Part shown: positions 51,568 through 60,305 of the stretch, one piece after another | How the letters are laid out: each line of letters begins with the position of its first letter | How positions within the stretch are numbered: the first letter of the stretch is position 1 | The notes under the pieces: generated by a model | The model's input: the letters and a program-made list of their open reading frames with translations, nothing else | Told to the model about the DNA's origin: nothing | Databases searched by the model: none | Assembly (NCBI GenBank): GCA_903642215.1 | Contig: CAHJWG010000007.1 | Location: 62,001 to 126,000 of the forward strand | DNA from: Sphingobacteriaceae bacterium | GTDB lineage: Bacteria; Bacteroidota; Bacteroidia; Sphingobacteriales; Sphingobacteriaceae | Length of the DNA: 64,000 nucleotides | Direction of reading: 5' to 3' | Program-made: the position numbers and the translations under genes

Positions 51568-52731
51568 TTACTGTACCGGTAAAGCCGTTCGTACATTTTT
51601 GCGTTGCGGTTTCTTTTTTCGTTTGCCCCACCAAACATAAAAACCGGTTAACGGCAATGTAGCGGAAATCAGGCTCGCGATAAACGCCATAATTTTACTC
51701 CACAAACCGAACAAGCCGCCGGTATGGATATCGTAGTTCATGCGTTTGAGCTTATCGGCAACACCGGCATTTGCGTACAAGCCGGCTTCAAAACCGCTGC
51801 CTTTGCCCTGTAGAGGTTTCAACGTGTATTGATCAAAATACCAGGTTTCGCGCAGGTAATGGGTATCCCTGTCCGGGTTGTAAAACACCATATAGGCGGC
51901 ATCTTTTTTATCCGGGAAATAAAAGGTAAAGGCAGATTGATCGGTAAAAGGCTTTCTTTTCAGGCATTCCGCCCAAACCAAATCGGCATTATTAGTTAAA
52001 GAATCTGTAACAAACGGTTTTTTAGATACCGGCTTTTTAGCAGTTTTGAGTTGATGCCCGCCGCTTGTGAGCCAGTAAAATGACTTGCCAAACCATTTGT
52101 AGCCCATCACCAGGCCCGTGGTACTGATGCACAGCAGGATCAGCATAACATAAAAGCCCAACACATTATGCAGGTCGTAATTCAGTTTTTTCCATTTCGC
52201 TTTCCAGCGGATCGAAAAGCTCAGGCTTGCCTGCTTTTTACTTTTGGGCCACCAAAGGATGAGTCCGGAAATAAGGATGAAAAAGAACATCAGCACCGCC
52301 GCCGGCACGATTATTTTGCCGATTTCCTTGGGCAGCCACAGGTAATAATGGCCTTGAAGTACGATCCTGAAAAAATCATCTTTCATTACTTTAACCTTTA
52401 AAATCTGGCCGTTGTAAGGGTTTATATAAATATTGGTAGCCATCGAACCCATTTTCATGCCCATGTAATTAACCACTGCCGACCGGCCCGGCCCGTTGTA
52501 GGTAATAGTACCCACATTTTTACCTTTAAATTTTTCTTCAACGATTGCTTTTATTTTTGATGGCGGCAAAAGCAGTTTCCCGGTTTGCACATATTGAAAA
52601 GGTTCGGTAACGTTCCTGATCTCTTTTTCAAATACCATAATGCAACCGGTAATGCTAACAATTACAACCACAATCCCGGAAATTAACCCCAGCCAGAGAT
52701 GGATAAACCCGATAATTTTTTTTGCTGTCAT
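51568..52731 (-). CDS. PepSY-domain inner-membrane protein (PiuB/FoxB-like)
   Basis: 387 residues from ATG 52731; an upstream in-frame codon at 52767 would overlap the receptor gene. The opening is KKIIGFIHLWLGLISGIVVVIVS, with PepSY segments IYINPYNGQILKVK and ETWYFDQYTLKPLQ, ISGLILWWPKSKKQ, LNYDLHNVLGFY, and a C-terminal YDIHTGGLFGLW helix pair. It shares the plan of the protein at 41780 and is probably a heme-dependent siderophore-iron reductase. It starts 4 bp after the stop of the upstream TonB receptor, one operon. Confidence 0.88.
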   Translation of the reverse strand: MTAKKIIGFIHLWLGLISGIVVVIVSITGCIMVFEKEIRNVTEPFQYVQTGKLLLPPSKIKAIVEEKFKGKNVGTITYNGPGRSAVVNYMGMKMGSMATNIYINPYNGQILKVKVMKDDFFRIVLQGHYYLWLPKEIGKIIVPAAVLMFFFILISGLILWWPKSKKQASLSFSIRWKAKWKKLNYDLHNVLGFYVMLILLCISTTGLVMGYKWFGKSFYWLTSGGHQLKTAKKPVSKKPFVTDSLTNNADLVWAECLKRKPFTDQSAFTFYFPDKKDAAYMVFYNPDRDTHYLRETWYFDQYTLKPLQGKGSGFEAGLYANAGVADKLKRMNYDIHTGGLFGLWSKIMAFIASLISATLPLTGFYVWWGKRKKKPQRKNVRTALPVQ

Positions 52732-52735
52732 CTTT

Positions 52736-55069
52736 TTAAAATTTAAGTTCGATTGAACCGAGAACACGCGCCGGCATTTGCGGCGTGGAGGATACCCAGT
52801 ATCTTTTATTGGTTAGATTATCTGCTTTTAATGAAATACGAAACTTCTGCTGGTTATAAAACATAGAAGCCCCCAACACATTAGCAGCATAAATATTGAC
52901 GATATTGGCATCATCAAAAAAGTTTTGCCCGTAATAGTTGCCGCCGCCACCAAAGCCTAAACCTTTGGCCTTACCCTGGAAAACAGTATAGCTGAGCCAG
53001 TAATTTAAAGTATTATTTGGCACCAGTGCCGGGCGGTGGCCCTGTATTTCGGGGTTGGATTGTACATAACGGCTGTTGTTTAAACCATAACCGGCAATAA
53101 TATTTAATCCGGGGATTGGGTTCCCGATAAATTCCGCTTCCAATCCCTTACTTCGCTGGGTGCCGTCCTGGATCGAAAAGCCACTGTTAACAGGGTCTTT
53201 ACGCAAAATGTTCTCCACTTTAATATCATAGTAGCTAACAGTCGAAGTTAGTTTGCCATCCAGGTATTCTGCCTTAACACCGCCTTCCCATTGGTTGGCA
53301 TGCTGCGGTTTAAAAGCGTTACCATTCTGATCAAAACCGCTTACGTTATTAAAGCCGTTCATATAGTTACCAAACACTGAAACATGGTTTTTTATCAGTT
53401 GATAAACAATGCCCAGTTTTGGCGATAAAGAACCCTGTTTATAATTGGCCGTACCATTATCCACATAATCATCATAACGTAAACTGCCCATCACGTTTAA
53501 GCGGCTGGTTAAGTCGATCACATCTGATACATAGGCTGCGTAAATGTTGCTGTTGGGCTTGCTCGGGTTGTAAGTTAACTTACTGATTGCGGCATCAAAC
53601 TGGTCAATACCAACATAAGCTCCGGATGATTTCCTGTAATTTAACTTATCGAACGCCGCCCGGCTGGAATAAAAAGTATGCCTTCGCTGCAAATAATCAA
53701 CCCCGATCAGGATGCGGTGCTGCATACCGGCCAGAAAGAATTTACCGTTAAAGTTTTGCTGCAGTTCTAAAAAGTTCAGGTCATAATATGTTTTTCCGGC
53801 GGCCCGCGTCAGCAAAGTATCGTTTGCAATTGTAGGTGCTAAAAAAGGGTAATCATAATCCGTGTGCGAACTGGCCAGGTTGGTACTGGAATTCCAGTTG
53901 TTGGACAGTTTATAATTCAGCTGCATGTTAAAGTTGATAACCGTCCCTTTAAAAGCGATCTCATTGGTCAGGAAAGATTTCCTGTAGATAGTGTTCAGCT
54001 GGTTAAGGTTTTTGATGCCGGAAGTAGCCGGAATAGTTAGGATTGGTGTGCTGGTTGCCCTTCGGGTATAGTATTCGCCCTCGATCAATAAATCGAGGTT
54101 TTTGTTGATTTTATAAGTAAATACGGGAGCCACAAAGTAGTTTTGGGTGATGCCGTAATCCTGAAAACTCCCTTCGTGGTGTGAGGCTAAGTTTATCCGA
54201 AAAAGCGCGCTTGAATCTGTGTTAACCGGCGTATTTATATCTGCTGTAAAACGGCTGAGGCTGAATGAACCGCTGGTGTAAGAAACGTTTGCAAATCGAT
54301 CTTCCAGCGGTTTTTTGGTTACCCGGTTTACCAGGCCGCCGTAAGAAATTTGCGCACTGCCGAAAAGTGTACCCGACGGGCCTTTTAAAACTTCGATGCG
54401 TTCTAAATTAGCCGGATCAACATCGGTATATTGCGGACTGGTTAAGCCGTTCCTGATAAATCCGGGATCGGCAAATCCTCTCAATATCAAATAATTTTGT
54501 CCGTTACCGGCTTTAGCACCGCTTACGGCACCGGTGGCATTGGCTAACGCCTGCGAATAGTTAACGATAGCCTGTTCCTTTAATAATTCTTTGGGGATGA
54601 CCGTGTAAACCTGCGGATTTTCCAGATTTTTAAGCGGCATACGTGCTATATAATCAGATTCTTTGCTTACCGATTTATTTTTTTTAGCGGTGCTGATCAC
54701 AACTTCCTGCAATTGCGCATAAGAATTACCGAGCAACACATCCGGGATTGTTTGCGTTTTCCCATCAGTAACGGTTACCGGCTGCCCGATCGGTGCCAGG
54801 CCGATAAAAGTAAATTGCAGCGTATAATTGCCCGCCGGTGCTTTTAAACGGAAGTTGCCGTTGTTATCGGTAACCGTCATCATCTTAGTATTTACAAGGC
54901 TTACCGTAACGCCGTTAAGCGGTTTTTTATCAGAAGATAATACTTTGCCTTTAATAGTCCCGGCAACAGGATCTTCGTTGGTAAAGCTGTTTTTGGCAGC
55001 CGCCGGGTTAATGCCGGTGCCGGCCAACAGTAACAGCAGCAACAGGTTTTTGTAGAAGTAAGAAAACAT
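52736..55069 (-). CDS. TonB-dependent siderophore receptor
   Basis: 777 residues. Signal peptide (ends NPAAAKN), carboxypeptidase-like domain (about 35-118), then a plug with RMPLKNLENPQVYTVIPKELL, LILRGFADPGFIRNGLTS and IEVLKGPSGTLFGSAQISYGGLVNRVTKKP, and a barrel ending ARVLGSIELKF. The RVTKKP siderophore-type plug and the PepSY gene that follows point to ferric-siderophore uptake. Together with 42970 it makes a second receptor/PepSY operon; the two receptors are clearly diverged paralogues, presumably for different siderophores. Confidence 0.9.
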   Translation of the reverse strand: MFSYFYKNLLLLLLLAGTGINPAAAKNSFTNEDPVAGTIKGKVLSSDKKPLNGVTVSLVNTKMMTVTDNNGNFRLKAPAGNYTLQFTFIGLAPIGQPVTVTDGKTQTIPDVLLGNSYAQLQEVVISTAKKNKSVSKESDYIARMPLKNLENPQVYTVIPKELLKEQAIVNYSQALANATGAVSGAKAGNGQNYLILRGFADPGFIRNGLTSPQYTDVDPANLERIEVLKGPSGTLFGSAQISYGGLVNRVTKKPLEDRFANVSYTSGSFSLSRFTADINTPVNTDSSALFRINLASHHEGSFQDYGITQNYFVAPVFTYKINKNLDLLIEGEYYTRRATSTPILTIPATSGIKNLNQLNTIYRKSFLTNEIAFKGTVINFNMQLNYKLSNNWNSSTNLASSHTDYDYPFLAPTIANDTLLTRAAGKTYYDLNFLELQQNFNGKFFLAGMQHRILIGVDYLQRRHTFYSSRAAFDKLNYRKSSGAYVGIDQFDAAISKLTYNPSKPNSNIYAAYVSDVIDLTSRLNVMGSLRYDDYVDNGTANYKQGSLSPKLGIVYQLIKNHVSVFGNYMNGFNNVSGFDQNGNAFKPQHANQWEGGVKAEYLDGKLTSTVSYYDIKVENILRKDPVNSGFSIQDGTQRSKGLEAEFIGNPIPGLNIIAGYGLNNSRYVQSNPEIQGHRPALVPNNTLNYWLSYTVFQGKAKGLGFGGGGNYYGQNFFDDANIVNIYAANVLGASMFYNQQKFRISLKADNLTNKRYWVSSTPQMPARVLGSIELKF

Positions 55070-55207
55070 GGAAGTTTGTATAAGTACATAAAAGATGCTG
55101 TATCAGATTTGCCGGGATTATAGTAATCACGGGAAACTGATCGCATCAAAAAATAAAAAAAGGGATTGTATAACCTGTTCTCAGGCTAAACAAAACGAGG
55201 AGGATAC

Positions 55208-55594
55208 TTATACGGTAAACTTGGGTGGTCTGAACAAAGTTTCAATATAGCGGCTGCTGTACTGAAAGGTATATCGAGGAACCGAACTTTTATTGCTATC
55301 CAAAATTACAGGTGTTACAAATTGTAACTTAAAAGGCTCCTGAAAAAAGGAAATTTCCAAACGGTTTAAATTATCTTTTGCCGCCTGCTTTTTTTCATTT
55401 TCCTCCGCCTGTTTAATCTTTTTCATAAAATAGCACTTGCCATTACAGTGCATCCACGGGCGGGATTTATTGATACAAAGATTTTCGGCAATATACTTTT
55501 GGTTTACCTCAAACCCTGCATAGGCAAAGAAGCGTGAAAAGTTGGAACTGATCAGCGCAACGAGAAGGGATATCGCAATTATCCGTTTGGGCAT
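55208..55594 (-). CDS. Small exported Cys-motif protein before a TonB receptor
   Basis: 128 residues with an N-terminal hydrophobic segment (IIAISLLVALISS). The core is ENLCINKSRPWMHCNGKCYF: three cysteines with His and Lys around them, then a charged helix (KKIKQAEENEKKQAAKDN). I do not know a named family, though proteins with NGKCY motifs placed before iron receptors recur in Bacteroidota. It lies 138 bp upstream of the receptor, same strand. A metal-related role is inference. A -7 element ends only 4 bp before the ATG. Confidence 0.65.
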   Translation of the reverse strand: MPKRIIAISLLVALISSNFSRFFAYAGFEVNQKYIAENLCINKSRPWMHCNGKCYFMKKIKQAEENEKKQAAKDNLNRLEISFFQEPFKLQFVTPVILDSNKSSVPRYTFQYSSRYIETLFRPPKFTV

Positions 55595-55598
55595 GCCG

Positions 55599-55606
55599 CA
55601 AAGGTA
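55599..55606 (-). promoter_or_regulatory. -7 promoter element TACCTTTG directly before a start codon
   Basis: Reverse-strand TACCTTTG, CGGC, ATG. The expected transcript starts within 0-1 nt of the ATG. Confidence 0.45.
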
Positions 55607-55682
55607 TAACAGAAATTACAACTTCGGTAATAAATAAACCAATAGATTTTTGGTTGCTGGATGGTTTAAAATTATTATTTCC

Positions 55683-55777
55683 GATGCTTCCTTTATCACC
55701 TGAAAATGGCAGAACGTTATCTTTTTTGCATCACCATCAAACAAGAAAGTAAAATTTGCAGGCATAAAAGAAGTATC
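55683..55777. repeat. Family A element, full length
   Basis: GATGCTTCCTTTATCACC to GGCATAAAAGAAGTATC, same orientation and interior type as 51468. It lies between divergently read genes. Confidence 0.75.
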
Positions 55778-55835
55778 ATTATTTTTGCCGATAACCAGTT
55801 ATTTAAAAATTATTTGGAAGATAAAATTAAAGTTC

Positions 55836-55843
55836 TATCTTTG
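55836..55843 (+). promoter_or_regulatory. Full promoter of the TetR gene: TTG, 19 bp, TATCTTTG
   Basis: TATCTTTG matches the -7 consensus and a TTG at 55814-55816 lies 19 bp upstream, the -33 spacing. This is the only promoter in the window with both elements. Confidence 0.6.
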
Positions 55844-55862
55844 TAAGTAATTACTCACTTAC
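55843..55862. promoter_or_regulatory. Probable TetR operator over the transcription start
   Basis: GTAAGTAATTACTCACTTAC holds the palindrome AGTAATTACT and the outer arms GTAAGT/ACTTAC. It runs from the -7 element to the ATG, so repressor binding would block its own promoter. Confidence 0.6.
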
Positions 55863-56396
55863 ATGACAGATAAACAAATCAGCATATTACAAAGCGGCTT
55901 GCAATTGTTTGCCACAAAAGGTTATTCTTCAACATCAACAAAAGAAGTGGCTAAACTGGCCGGCGTATCCGAAGCACTTATCTTTCGCCATTTTGTTAAC
56001 AAAGAAGGATTATTAAACGCCGTTTTAGAAGAAGGAGAACTTAAAGTAAATGCTTTATTTAAACATATTATCAGCCAGATTGAACCGGAACAGGTTATCA
56101 AAACTTATATTGAATTGCCCTTCCGGGTTCCGGAATCAGAATATAATTTCTGGCGATTACTTTATACCTTAAAATGGGAAATCAAGGTTAACAGCACAGA
56201 AAAAGTTAAACCGCTCCAAGCTGCATTAACGGAATCTTTCAAAAAAATGTTATTGCCGGAACCGGAATTGGAGGCTGATTTTCTGATCCGGTATATCGAT
56301 GGTTTAATTATCGCCATCTTGAAAGGAGAAGCAAAAGCGACAGAAGAATTAAAAAGTTTTTTGCTGAAAAAGTACAACGTATCGGTGCTGGTTTAA
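55863..56396 (+). CDS. TetR/AcrR-family transcriptional regulator
   Basis: 177 residues. The N-terminal helix-turn-helix is typical (LQLFATKGYSSTSTKEVAKLAGVSEALIFRHFVNKEGLL); the C-terminal part is a variable all-helical ligand domain. It probably represses itself through the palindrome just before the ATG, and perhaps the downstream SDR gene on the same strand (190 bp away, with a family A element between). The inducer is unknown. Confidence 0.88.
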   Translation: MTDKQISILQSGLQLFATKGYSSTSTKEVAKLAGVSEALIFRHFVNKEGLLNAVLEEGELKVNALFKHIISQIEPEQVIKTYIELPFRVPESEYNFWRLLYTLKWEIKVNSTEKVKPLQAALTESFKKMLLPEPELEADFLIRYIDGLIIAILKGEAKATEELKSFLLKKYNVSVLV

Positions 56397-56418
56397 ACTC
56401 GATATCAGCCAAAATACA

Positions 56419-56519
56419 ATGCTGTTTTTATGCCTGAAAAATTGGTGCAGATGTGTTCAATCCTTCAAAAAAATGTAAACAGGTTGAAGTTTTTTATGCG
56501 ATAAAAGAAGCATCAGCAT
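56419..56519. repeat. Family A element, full length, reverse orientation
   Basis: AATGCTGTTTTTATGCC to GCGATAAAAGAAGCATC plus AGCAT. Reversed, it aligns along its length with 45460 (AACTTCAACCTGTT; CACCAATTTTTCAGG). One arm has the AAAAACAG form, the other the AAAAGAAG form, linking the two variants. Confidence 0.8.
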
Positions 56520-56585
56520 TATCGAACAAAATTATATAAAACTTTAAAAACAAAAATTTAACAGATAATTATCAATCCTATAAAA

Positions 56586-57401
56586 ATGAAAAAGACAATT
56601 TTAATTACAGGCGCAAGCACCGGAATGGGTGAAGCCACCGCAAAACTTTTTGCAGCAAATGGCTGGAATGTTGCCGCTACCATGCGGGATTTAAAGCAGG
56701 GCGCAGAACTTTCAAAAATTGACGGTATTAAAACTTATGTTTTGGATGTGCAGAATACGGAAAGTATCGACCTGGCCATAAAATCGGCCATTGCTGATTT
56801 TGGTACTATCGACGTTTTGTATAACAATGCAGGTTACGCTTTGGCCGGCCCTTTCGAGGCTTTTTCGGCAGCAGACGTCCAAAAGCAATTTGATACAAAC
56901 GTGTTTGGTGTGATGAATGTTACCCGAGCTATTTTGCCGCATTTCAGGGCTAAAAACAGCGGGACGATCCTGAACACAACTTCATCCGGCGGTATTATAA
57001 CTTTCCCTTTGTACAGTTTATACAATAGCACAAAGTGGGCTGTGGAAGGTTTTATGGAGGCGTTACAGTTTGAATTGAAATCGTTTAACATCAAAATCAA
57101 AAATATTGAGCCGGGAACGGTAAAATCGGAATTTGAAAAAAATATCAATTTTACAACGCATCCGGCTTATGATGCTTATGCAAAAAAAGTCCAAAAAAAC
57201 ACTTTAGACGGTTACAAAAACGCGCCAACAGCGGATGTGGTTGCAAAAGTTGCCTTTAAAGCAGCCAATGATGATAACTACCGTTTAAGATATGCCGGAA
57301 CACAACAGGCAGGCTTTGTTTTCTTTTTGCGCTGGCTGCTGCCTTTTAAATGGTATAATGGTATGATTACCAGTTCTATGGAAAAGGAAATTAAAAAATA
57401 A
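56586..57401 (+). CDS. Short-chain dehydrogenase/reductase (SDR)
   Basis: 271 residues, classical SDR. Cofactor motif TGASTGMG near residues 8-15, NNAGYA near 81-86, catalytic Ser in TTSSGG and Y-x3-K in YNSTKWAVEG. The C-terminal hydrophobic segment (GFVFFLRWLLPF) may touch the membrane. It is probably an NADP-dependent carbonyl reductase of the YusZ/retinol-dehydrogenase-like type. It follows the TetR gene and may be its target. The substrate is unknown. Confidence 0.9.
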   Translation: MKKTILITGASTGMGEATAKLFAANGWNVAATMRDLKQGAELSKIDGIKTYVLDVQNTESIDLAIKSAIADFGTIDVLYNNAGYALAGPFEAFSAADVQKQFDTNVFGVMNVTRAILPHFRAKNSGTILNTTSSGGIITFPLYSLYNSTKWAVEGFMEALQFELKSFNIKIKNIEPGTVKSEFEKNINFTTHPAYDAYAKKVQKNTLDGYKNAPTADVVAKVAFKAANDDNYRLRYAGTQQAGFVFFLRWLLPFKWYNGMITSSMEKEIKK

Positions 57402-57430
57402 GCCGATCATTAAAAGTGTTCAGAATTTAC

Positions 57431-57489
57431 AATACTTCTTTTATCACCTAAAAATCGACATAGAATTTTAGGTGATAAAAGAAGTATCA
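57431..57489. repeat. Family A minimal element: 22-bp perfect arms, 12-bp loop
   Basis: 57432-57453 and 57466-57487 are exact complements carrying both the ATACTTCTTTTATCACC and CTAAAA parts. It has no interior sequence, so it shows the shortest form of the family. Confidence 0.85.
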
Positions 57490-57560
57490 GGAAACAAGGC
57501 TTGTTTTGGCGGAGAAAATAAAAAGATATAAGCTTTTGAAATAATTTGAAGTAAATATAA

Positions 57561-57591
57561 AAATCCCGGCAGCTTTGCGCTGCCGGGATTT
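57561..57591. terminator. Bidirectional intrinsic terminator between convergent SDR genes
   Basis: AAATCCCGGCAGC (57561-57573), loop TTTGC, GCTGCCGGGATTT (57579-57591), then TTTTGTT. A and T runs on both sides make it work on both strands. Confidence 0.9.
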
Positions 57592-57683
57592 TTTGTTGCT
57601 TAAACCATCTTTGGTATTTTCGTTTTAACGATAAAGCTTTAAATGTTTTGATTGCTAATCAAGTGATCACAGCAATCATACAT

Positions 57684-58508
57684 TTATAAAACAGCGTTTT
57701 TAGTTAACGGTTCCACTTCCATCACTGTAATCTTACTCAACTCGCCGCCACTATCAACCAGTATTGCATCACCGCTTTTTAAGCCAGCCGGATTTTCCAA
57801 AAACAGATCAGTAACCGCACCTGCCAAATCTTCCGGAGTAGCAATTTTTCCGCTGGGATTAGTGGTCGAGGCATGGCCGGATTTAACATCGTGCTGATGT
57901 CCGGTCATCCGGTCGGCCATCGGCGTATCTGTTATCCAAGGGCAAACCGCATATACATCGATGTTTTTATCTGCAAAACCTAAAGCAACCGCGCGGGTAA
58001 TGCTTAATACGGCTGCCTTGCTGGCACCATAAACCAAGGCATAAGGCACAGGCAGTGTTGTGCCAACAAAAGAACCATTATTGATAATCATGCCGCCGCC
58101 CTGTTTTTCCATAACCGGCAACACGTGTTTAATGCCCAACAAAACACCTTTAATGTTGATACCCAAAACCTGATCGATACTTTCTGCTGTTACCACATCA
58201 ACTATGTCATCCGTACCTTCTATACCTGCATTGTTAAATAACAGATCAATATGGCCAAACGTTTGCACAGTGGTATCTACAAGATTTTTGATGTCCTTTT
58301 CAGAACTTACATCTGTTGATACGTAGATAGCTTTTCCGCCGGCTGCTTCTATTTCTTTTACCGTGGCTTCACCGCGTTCGCTGCTTCTGCCGGCGATAAC
58401 GATATGGATGCCTTTTGATGCTAACCGGATTGCTGTAGCTTTACCGATACCGGATGCGCCGCCGGTAATAACGGCTACTTTTTGAGATGTATCTGTTGGA
58501 TTGTTCAT
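57684..58508 (-). CDS. Short-chain dehydrogenase/reductase (SDR)
   Basis: 274 residues, classical SDR of the glucose-dehydrogenase/FabG-like type. Cofactor motif TGGASGIG (near 15-22), NNAG (near 92-95), catalytic Ser in NNGSFVG, Y-x3-K in YGASKAAV, and PWITDTPMADRM. It is transcribed from a -7 element at 58537 and lies downstream of an AraC-type regulator gene on the same strand, which may control it. The substrate is unknown. Confidence 0.9.
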   Translation of the reverse strand: MNNPTDTSQKVAVITGGASGIGKATAIRLASKGIHIVIAGRSSERGEATVKEIEAAGGKAIYVSTDVSSEKDIKNLVDTTVQTFGHIDLLFNNAGIEGTDDIVDVVTAESIDQVLGINIKGVLLGIKHVLPVMEKQGGGMIINNGSFVGTTLPVPYALVYGASKAAVLSITRAVALGFADKNIDVYAVCPWITDTPMADRMTGHQHDVKSGHASTTNPSGKIATPEDLAGAVTDLFLENPAGLKSGDAILVDSGGELSKITVMEVEPLTKNAVL

Positions 58509-58536
58509 GATATTTATATTCTATGATTTTAGAATA

Positions 58537-58544
58537 CAAAGGTA
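58537..58544 (-). promoter_or_regulatory. -7 promoter element TACCTTTG for the SDR gene
   Basis: Reverse-strand TACCTTTG, 28 bp before the ATG at 58508, giving a short ordinary leader. Confidence 0.45.
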
Positions 58545-58595
58545 CACGGAAAGAATTTTAAAAAATTAAGATTTTCAAAGCATTGCTTACGTTTT

Positions 58596-59483
58596 TCAAA
58601 GAGATTGCCGCATTGCCCTCGGGAACGTGCCCGTGTTTTTTTTAAAGAAATTATTGAAATAAGTAGGATACTCAAAACCTAAGCTAAATGCGATTTCAGA
58701 AACATTCCAGTCGGTATGCACGAGCAGTGATTTTGCTTCCGTAATAATCCTTTCATTCAAGTGCGTAGTAGTGGATTTTCCGGTTACCTCCTGCACGGCA
58801 GCATTTAAATGATTGACATGAACGGACAAAGCATCTGCATAATCGCCGGCTTTTTTATACTTCATCGGCACGGCCGGTAAATCCACCGGAAATTGTGATT
58901 CAAGCAGGTTAAAAAACGTTTTCGTAATCCGGCAAGCCGCATTTGGCGAATTAACGCAGGCAACAGCCGGCTGCATTTTAATGGCTTCGTGCAGTATTAA
59001 ATTTACGTAATTACGGATCAGCTCGAATTTGTAAACATATTCATTTTCAGCTTCTTTGCTGATCAACAGGAATAAACTAACCAAGTGTTTAACCTGCACA
59101 TCATCTAAAAAGTAAACAGGGCTGCCGCCGGCTTTAAACAGGCGCGATTCTTTCAGGCTTTCAATATGGCTGTTCAACTCCAGGAATTTATCCGTAAAAA
59201 CACAGAAATAGCCAGACTTATCATCATCAAGTGCCTCCCAGGAATAGGCAACGGTTGGGCTTGTAAACACCAATGCCGGCTTGGTAATCTCAATTTCCTT
59301 GTCCGCATAAATTAGCCGGCTGCCGCCGCTCAGTACCAGGCTGATTTTATAGAAATCGCGCCGGTTAAAAGATGCCAGCGAACAATTTCCATCATTAATA
59401 CCGGCTACTTTAAATTGTGCGGGCGTTGAATAAATAACCCGTCGATCTGCAATTTGTGGTTGATTTGATATTACCTGAAGCAT
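58596..59483 (-). CDS. AraC-family transcriptional regulator
   Basis: 295 residues. The N-terminal cupin-like sensor (about 20-110) has YKISLVLSGGSRLIYADKEI; the C-terminal double helix-turn-helix has VSEIAFSLGFEYPTYFNNFFKKNTG, the AraC signature. The neighbouring SDR gene on the same strand is the natural target. The effector is unknown. The -7 element ends 3 bp before the ATG, so the mRNA may begin at the A of the start codon. Confidence 0.88.
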   Translation of the reverse strand: MLQVISNQPQIADRRVIYSTPAQFKVAGINDGNCSLASFNRRDFYKISLVLSGGSRLIYADKEIEITKPALVFTSPTVAYSWEALDDDKSGYFCVFTDKFLELNSHIESLKESRLFKAGGSPVYFLDDVQVKHLVSLFLLISKEAENEYVYKFELIRNYVNLILHEAIKMQPAVACVNSPNAACRITKTFFNLLESQFPVDLPAVPMKYKKAGDYADALSVHVNHLNAAVQEVTGKSTTTHLNERIITEAKSLLVHTDWNVSEIAFSLGFEYPTYFNNFFKKNTGTFPRAMRQSL

Positions 59484-59486
59484 TTA

Positions 59487-59494
59487 CAAAGTTA
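59487..59494 (-). promoter_or_regulatory. -7 promoter element TAACTTTG, 3 bp before the AraC start codon
   Basis: Reverse-strand TAACTTTG, TAA, ATG: the predicted first transcribed base is the A of ATG. Confidence 0.45.
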
Positions 59495-59757
59495 AGTATT
59501 TCAAATAATATTTATTTGCTTTTTGTAATAAAAATAATTAAAGTACAGGTGATTGGCATTAACTCATCAAATGGTAGAAAAGATAAGGATTTCATTAATA
59601 AATTGAGATCGCATCATGGCTTATCAACTATAGGTTCGCCCGCAGGATAGACAGAATCCGAATTATTTTATGCAGCAATTGAGGTATCTAATTCTGAATT
59701 ATCCTAGCGTAAAAATGTCCTTGATTTAGTCTGTTTTTAATTTATATCAGCAAGATG

Positions 59758-59857
59758 TATTTGCTTCTTTTATGCCAGTAGATTTTGCTTCTTACCTTCA
59801 ACATAAAGAAAATAGCACCGAAACCTTTCCTGTTTTTTAGGTGATAAAAGAAGCATC
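59758..59857. repeat. Family A element, full length, reverse orientation
   Basis: GTATTTGCTTCTTTTATGCC to TAGGTGATAAAAGAAGCATC. The gap 59484-60133 also holds a possible coding remnant near 59556-59650 (FINKLRSHHGLSTIG) that I cannot assign, and the tRNA terminator. Confidence 0.75.
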
Positions 59858-60084
59858 AAAAATAAATTAAACAGCTTTTAAACAAGCTTTCAATGTATCG
59901 CCCTAAAAAATAGGTTAACACAAAAAGTGTTTAAAATGAGGATTTTTAAGCAGTAACTTCCATCATCACAAATTAGCTTACCGGGTGCAATTAAGGGACC
60001 GGGTAAAACTAAATGTAAGATAAGACATTGAAGGCCACAAAACTTAGGATGAAACGACAATTCTTCTTAACTGAATTTTACCCG

Positions 60085-60122
60085 TAATAAAAAAGGCATT
60101 TAGATTGTTTTTCTAAATGCCT
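60085..60122 (-). terminator. Intrinsic terminator of the tRNA-Met gene
   Basis: AGGCATTTAGA (60094-60104), 7-nt loop, TCTAAATGCCT (60112-60122): 11 perfect pairs. On the minus strand it is followed by TTTTTATTAC. Confidence 0.9.
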
Positions 60123-60133
60123 GATAACCAGCG

Positions 60134-60207
60134 TAGCGGGGAGCAGGATCGAACTGCCGACCTTAGGGTTATGAATCCTACGCTCTAACCATCTGAGCTA
60201 CCCCGCC
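60134..60207 (-). tRNA. tRNA-Met (anticodon CAT)
   Basis: 74 nt without CCA. Acceptor GGCGGGG/CCCCGCT, D arm GCTC...GAGC, anticodon arm TAGGA-TTCATAA-CCCTA, T arm GGCAG-TTCGATC-CTGCT, discriminator A. Positions 1 and 72 form a G-T pair, as in elongator rather than initiator tRNAs (which have an unpaired 1-72). The inner pair of the anticodon stem (31-39) is A-C. Isoleucine-type (lysidine) CAT tRNA cannot be excluded by eye, but elongator Met is favoured. Confidence 0.9.
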
Positions 60208-60305
60208 TCGTTTTTTTAGAGGATGCAAATATATCAGAAATTAGTTTTAATAAGAAAATTTGTTAAAATTTACATTTTCAACCTAAAACCTACGTATAAT
60301 ACTAT

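Noticed and set aside
59456-59650. 64-codon ORF after the AraC gene, with FINKLRSHHGLSTIG
   Set aside because: Could be a gene remnant, but it overlaps the AraC start and I cannot link it to any family.
57431-59857. CRISPR array in the repeat-rich right part
   Set aside because: The repeats are palindromic, unequal in spacing and scattered between unrelated genes; no regular spacers and no cas genes.
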